A stretch of DNA of 64,000 nucleotides from Arthrobotrys musiformis (taxonomy: Eukaryota; Ascomycota; Orbiliomycetes; Orbiliales; Orbiliaceae): positions 1,302,001-1,366,000 of the forward strand of contig JAVHJL010000007.1 in the NCBI GenBank assembly GCA_036971715.1, read 5' to 3'. Shown one piece after another: positions 59,346-64,000 of this stretch. Position numbers and translations under genes: made by a program. The notes beneath the pieces are model-generated. The model had not been told where the DNA came from and did not search any database. It saw only the letters and a list, made by a program, of their open reading frames with translations. Numbering within the stretch: position 1 is the stretch's first letter; the number at the start of each line of letters is the position of its first letter.

Positions 59346-60371
59346 TCAGTTTAAATATAAGAGTAATTTAAGATTCATGGTGTGTTCAGGAAACAACCAT
59401 TTGATGACCTCCAAAGATCGAGAAGTTCGCATCGCATGGTAGATACCTGTCCTATCTGTACGCACGAAGCCATCGGAAAACTTGCCGGACGGTTTTTTCG
59501 CGCGGCCAGGATTTAGCTTCACCCATGCCTCGCGCTGAAATTCCATAGTCTCGTTTAGGTATTCGTCGAAAGTTGTTTTAGCCCACCACACCGCATTTTC
59601 CTTGGGATCGTATCCGAAAATAGGAAGACCGTAGTCGTTGACGCAATGGGTGTATTGACGGCCCCGGGGGAGACCAAGCCCTATGCGACTAGTCAACCGC
59701 CCACGATAGACAGCTCTAAGACATAGTCTATCTTCATTGTATAACCGATAACTTTGAAGCAGGATGAATCCCATATAATCTGAAGGGAACACCGCTTCCA
59801 GCCTCCAACCCTCGCAGCTGATAGAGTCGTGTTTCCAATCAGTAGGGCTCGTACAAACAGTATGAAGCACATCTTCTTGATAATGTCGTATGCACCTCAA
59901 ACCCGACCTCAAGCCCTTCAGTTGAATGGATTCGCGGCGACTGGCTACAGTGTGGATATATTGTGTTATATCCTCAAAGGCTTCTGGCATGATTTTGTTT
60001 TTCCTGTTTTTAAAAATATCATTATTTATGTCTAGAACAACCTGATGGATAGTTGGAAGAGAAAAGTTGGCCATATAAGTGGTTGAGTACCTGCAACGCC
60101 ACTCGGGGTGATTAACGTCGCTATGTTTTTTCCATTCCTTCCGCAGCTTATCTTTTATGGTGGAGAGGGCGAGAATGTTTGCCTCGTAATGCCGACCCTC
60201 TAATATCAGATTTGCCATCTTGTCCAGATGATTGCCGTCGAACATGTGTCGAATGGTTTTGAATGAGTAGTTGCAGCATTTGTCTGTTTCAAGCTTTTTC
60301 TTGCTGATTTTGTAGACGCTAAATGTTGCTGGCTCAAGAATCAATTTTATAGTTTCGTTGGTTTCCGACAT
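59346..60371 (-). CDS. Unrecognised 341-aa protein
   Basis: A single minus-strand frame. The frame stays open upstream to beyond 60494 without any ATG, so I start at the ATG at 60371 (MSETNETIKLILEP). An upstream exon is possible. Features include a Cys pair (KCCNYSF), a helical middle (EANILALSTIKDKLRKEWKK), an Arg/Lys-rich segment (VASRRESIQLKGLRSGLRCI) and a beta-rich region with GYDPKENAVWW and FQREAWVKLNPGRAKKPSGK. No signal peptide and no family recognised. Confidence 0.5.
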   Translation of the reverse strand: MSETNETIKLILEPATFSVYKISKKKLETDKCCNYSFKTIRHMFDGNHLDKMANLILEGRHYEANILALSTIKDKLRKEWKKHSDVNHPEWRCRYSTTYMANFSLPTIHQVVLDINNDIFKNRKNKIMPEAFEDITQYIHTVASRRESIQLKGLRSGLRCIRHYQEDVLHTVCTSPTDWKHDSISCEGWRLEAVFPSDYMGFILLQSYRLYNEDRLCLRAVYRGRLTSRIGLGLPRGRQYTHCVNDYGLPIFGYDPKENAVWWAKTTFDEYLNETMEFQREAWVKLNPGRAKKPSGKFSDGFVRTDRTGIYHAMRTSRSLEVIKWLFPEHTMNLKLLLYLN

Positions 60372-62225
60372 GTTGATGTGGGCGTTGCTGGTCTCGTTCC
60401 CAACCCCACACGTGGCAGCAGCAAGCTCCTCAAGGAACGCAATGGAGGTAAGAACATCTTCGGAGGGCACCGTTATACAAGGAAATAAAAGCAAGGCCGT
60501 ACAATGGAAATATGGAAAATATATGTCTAGAGTTGAAGTGCGTAGTGTGATTATGGTTTTGCAAGAGGTCTGTAAGGCTTGATTTATAGATTTTGGAGGT
60601 ATGGGGGTGGCAGCAACGGATTGATTAGCACACTAACTCTGGGGATTTATCCTCTTTGTTGGCATTGTCTACGGCGAGCCTTGTATGCTCGCAGCTCCAT
60701 TTCCAAGATGAAAGGCTGACGTGGAACCCCGAAATGCTTGTCAAAAAAACCCCGAGTATAGAGAAAAGTCCATGCCGATGCGCTGCTCATATTGGGGGTG
60801 GTGGAGTTCCGGCACCTTCATGGTGCCGGCTTGCTGTATGCAGCTCGAGTTTCCGATAGCACCGGTATTAACAGACGGGTCAAGGGAGCGGCTGACGGGA
60901 AAACCTGTCTTTTCGCTGTCAACATGGTCCCGCATTTCGCAAATCCTATGGTGGAAAAGGAAACTCGTAACCGGCGGGGCTGAACCTGGAGTTTACGGGT
61001 TATGAGCTAATACCGTGTACATATCATATTGAAACGTTCGTAGTCCAGGTTTCTATTATAACTATAATATAATATTGGTCTCCTCTGTTCGTAGGCCCGC
61101 TTGTGGCGGTGGCCGAATTAGGTAATTGTCCTAATATTTACTAGCTCTGGCACCACCCGAACTAAAAAAACACACTCGCAAAGTTGAGTCGTTATAGGCG
61201 CCTGTAAGCTTGTGGGGCTCGTTGGCAAGCCCAAAAGTATCGGAAATTATCTGCCTATTAGTGTTAGGATCTTCATGTAGATTCTAGTTATCTTCGTGTA
61301 ATGTGATGTAATATATTGACTTATCTAATTACAACACGTCAACACAAAATCCCCATGCCTTCCGGCGGAGTAGATGTCTTTAACAAAGGAAATCAACTAT
61401 CTACAATAACTTTTGACATCTTGAAGACGTGTTAGTAGATAAAGTAGACTCACTTAGGAACCGAAGAGACAATCATCTTTATAAACCCCTTCCGGACTGG
61501 CGTTTTGCTGTTCTATCAAATAGCTCCTGCAAGATCTTTGAATACTACTAGGTTTAACCGCTCTTAGATATCCCTTGCGTCCACGAAAAACCGGTAGTAA
61601 GAATCGGCATTTAAGCTACGGCAATGCAAAGAACAGCTATGATATTCTGTTGACTGGGGTTTCTGAGCTATGGCATCCCAAACCTGTCATAAGTTCTATA
61701 TCTGGAACAAATGTAGCCCCCTTAGCTATGTTTGCTTGGCACTAAACCAACTTTAAACCATCTTTTATATTTATTTGCCCGCCTACACACGCTGTCCACA
61801 AAATAGGCTACATATTTGCAAGCTAGTTTACAACCACTTTGAAAATTAGTTTACGGCCGAGTTTATAGTCTGGTTTAGAGACTATTTTATGGGCTAGCGG
61901 TTCAAAATCTAAATAACAAGGGTTGGAATAGTCCTGTACTAGTAATCTATAGATCCAACCTGGAAATGAATAAATTACTTTATAAGAAAATCACAACCTG
62001 AGAGCCTGTCCATAGCCAGCTAGTAAACTGTGAAATAAACCAAAGGAAACAAATTGACTGCTGGAAGTGACTGGGTACGAGACCAATCTAGCCCCCTTTT
62101 CTGTTTGATATACAGAGAAAGGACTCTAACACAGTTGGGACGCTATTCACGGTTGCTTCTATTGTATGTAAGTAAGGGGAGTCCGAGAAATCTTTTAAGA
62201 TGCCTCAAAATTAAAATTGTTTTGA
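60372..62225. other. Intergenic region, no supported gene
   Basis: AT-rich with only short overlapping frames. Confidence 0.5.
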
Positions 62226-62696
62226 TCACTTGATGGGCTCTGGCACTATATCTATGGCAATAACGCCCAGAGATATCATCATATCAGCCCATGAGCCACC
62301 GGACTCCCATCCACTGCTGCCCTTGCTGCCCTTGTAACACGTGATGAATTCCTCGAATCTAAACTTAGGGTCTTTCGCATCTACTTCGACCCACAAATTG
62401 ATTTTTTCTCTGTCTGGGAGTGCCCTGCTAGTCGTCTGAGAGGCGCTCCCGTCAGCGTTAGACGCTTCCAGTCTCACATCCTCCTGTGAGAGTCCCACTT
62501 GAGTGTTATTGACCTTGATGGTGAAGGAGCCATATCCGTATGGAGGGACGATTTCTGGTGCATTAAATTCTGTGTAAGGGACTTGAAAATCCGCGCCATA
62601 ATCTTCGGAGGGCTCGATCATACACGTCTCATCCATTGCTGGATTGAAGGCTTTGATCGTGAAAGAGGTGTTGTTGAGGACTTGAACTAACTTCAT
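62226..62696 (-). CDS. Unrecognised 156-aa protein, paralogue of the gene at 56.5 kb
   Basis: A single minus-strand frame from ATG at 62696. Beta-rich start MKLVQVLNNTSFTIKAFNP, then CMIEPSEDYGADFQVPYTEF, GYGSFTIKVNNTQVGLS and LPDREKINLWVEVDAKDP. The first 45 residues and the LP..INLWVEVD strand align with the protein at 56483-57004, so the two are distant paralogues. The C-terminus differs and ends in a hydrophobic stretch (MMISLGVIAIDIVPEP). No signal peptide; family not recognised. Confidence 0.6.
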   Translation of the reverse strand: MKLVQVLNNTSFTIKAFNPAMDETCMIEPSEDYGADFQVPYTEFNAPEIVPPYGYGSFTIKVNNTQVGLSQEDVRLEASNADGSASQTTSRALPDREKINLWVEVDAKDPKFRFEEFITCYKGSKGSSGWESGGSWADMMISLGVIAIDIVPEPIK

Positions 62697-64000
62697 TGCG
62701 CCGGTAATTATTTGGTCTACAGAAGAGAATCTCGGAATAGGTTTTGTAATATTGCAAATCTACGGTAAATCCGATTTAACGATTGTCCTTGTTAGTGAAT
62801 ATTACAGCTTCAAAAGTGTTTTGGTACATTCTGCCTTGGCTTTTTGGTTCGTTTATGTTTATGGGCAAGATGAGTTTAGATATAGGCATGGCGATGTCCT
62901 GTAGCTTTTACAATAGCGCTAACATGCTACTGATGGACATGTTGCCATAAAACCCGTATGAACGAGCTTTCTCAGCGAATCCGTTTTCGAAATTTCTCAA
63001 CTCAAAATGCCCGGTAATCATCCTCCTTCAAGCGAGTATCCACTCATAGGGTTTGCTTATACAGGACAGATCCCCGCATTTCCATCTAAATATTAACAGA
63101 GGAATCCGAATTTAGTAAAAGGGGTATTCACACTATAATCCATATCTGTAACAAGAAGATAGCTTGAAGAATTGCAGCTGTTCATAGGGTTTAGCTTTTA
63201 TGTAATATATAGCTCTGCTCTACCACTTAATATCAACAACCGGGGGCCAACCCATGCTTAGTGGTAAAAAAGTGGAACCTCTCTGTATCAGGAAAGTAGT
63301 CTGACGAAATATGGGCTTCCACTTGTAGGGTTTATCTCTTGTTGATTTTACAGGCCTGCTTTATTTCCTTGGCATTCAATGGAAGCTTCAGCCGAGTCTA
63401 AGGACAAAGCGCGTAACGGGTGGGCGTTACCTGTCCTAGAAAAATAATCCAAAGAGGGACGGGTATCCGCTCATAGGATTGAGTTCCTGCATTGTGATGT
63501 ACAGGTCCGCTTCTTGTCTCGTACCCCGCTCCACTATCTCAAGATCTGCAACGTAGTTCCAGTATAGTAACAAAGAGCATAGAGAGGCAATCTTCCCTAT
63601 ATCACAAGGATGGTCTAAAACATGCGATTATCTACTCGAGTACCCATGAATTGGGTTCTTTTGTAAGGGAAACGACTTTACTGTAGTATCCAGGGCATCT
63701 ACAAGAGAGTTTTAGTATAGCTATATAGCGACAAGAAACATCAAGAGCCTGCACGTATTGCGCTTATATTGACCATTTTGACGGGTTCGTGGAGACGCGC
63801 GTAGGGCGCATTAGGGCCTCGTAGACATGATGTACTAATATTAAAGTGGGGCCGGCTCAGTTGCAACTAAACAAGCCTGGTTTATGTCGATGAGGCGGAG
63901 CACTTCTTAAGTTTAATGTGAGGCGTTTTGTCAAACTGGGCCCATCATGAGACTCTATTATCTAACCTCTCGACAGAAAGACACTCCGAAGACAATAGGT
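62697..64000. other. Intergenic region with a degenerate repeat of about 140 bp
   Basis: No supported gene. Most of 63030-63660 is made of diverged repeat units, listed separately. Confidence 0.5.
63030..63660. repeat. Degenerate tandem repeat, period about 140 bp
   Basis: A TCATAGGGTTT-like block recurs at 63044, 63182, 63323 (TTGTAGGGTTT) and 63471 (TCATAGGATTG), spaced 138, 141 and 148 bp. Each is followed by a T-rich stretch and often by TACAGG or ACAGGNC. A more diverged copy follows near 63640. It could be an old satellite or a remnant repeat family. Confidence 0.55.

Overview
This window looks like nuclear DNA of a filamentous ascomycete (Pezizomycotina). The genes are interrupted by short GT..AG introns, mostly 55-130 nt, and the gene set is typical of that group: Zn2Cys6, C2H2 and Clr5 proteins, a CFEM protein, a PTH11/rhodopsin-like membrane protein, an Egh16/Gas1-like protein, an AA9 LPMO, a GLEYA protein and fungal NLR-like proteins. 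A plant-associated, possibly leotiomycete species is my guess only. Gene density is low; long AT-rich gaps separate the genes. I see no rRNA, tRNA, CRISPR or recognisable transposase.

Layout. 0.9-8.0 kb: a small CFEM protein, a Zn2Cys6 regulator and a rhodopsin-like membrane protein. 8.9-18.4 kb: a divergent pair of innate-immunity-type genes. One encodes a 1,033-aa protein ending in a nucleoside-phosphorylase-like domain (PNP_UDP). The other encodes a 1,661-aa protein that joins an acuF-like C2H2 zinc-finger region to NACHT and WD40 domains. 19.0-22.7 kb: an Egh16/Gas1-like secreted gene and the orphan last exon of a second copy. 25.0-27.7 kb: a Clr5-domain gene. 30.0-32.0 kb: a fusion of an MpaB/rubber-oxygenase-type domain (DUF2236) with a cis-prenyltransferase. 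33.1-36.9 kb: a short three-exon gene and a 982-aa C2H2 protein. 39.0-43.6 kb: a PNP-NACHT-ankyrin NLR. 46.2-47.4 kb: a GLEYA-domain secreted protein. 49.4-54.6 kb: a secretory island with a KEX2-type repeat precursor, an AA9 LPMO and a second RR-cleaved repeat protein. 56.5-62.7 kb: four unrecognised minus-strand genes, two of which are distant paralogues. 63.0-63.7 kb: a degenerate repeat of about 140 bp period.

Main themes are self/non-self recognition (three PNP- or NACHT-containing genes) and secreted surface or host-interface proteins. The most novel items are the oxygenase/cis-prenyltransferase fusion, the zinc-finger/NACHT/WD40 fusion and the four-unit KEX2 precursor. A caution for any user: at least four genes (rhodopsin-like, Egh16-like, Clr5, PNP-NACHT-ANK), and perhaps the GLEYA gene, each carry one apparent single-base loss. 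Because all have the same sign, assembly indels are as likely as pseudogenes.
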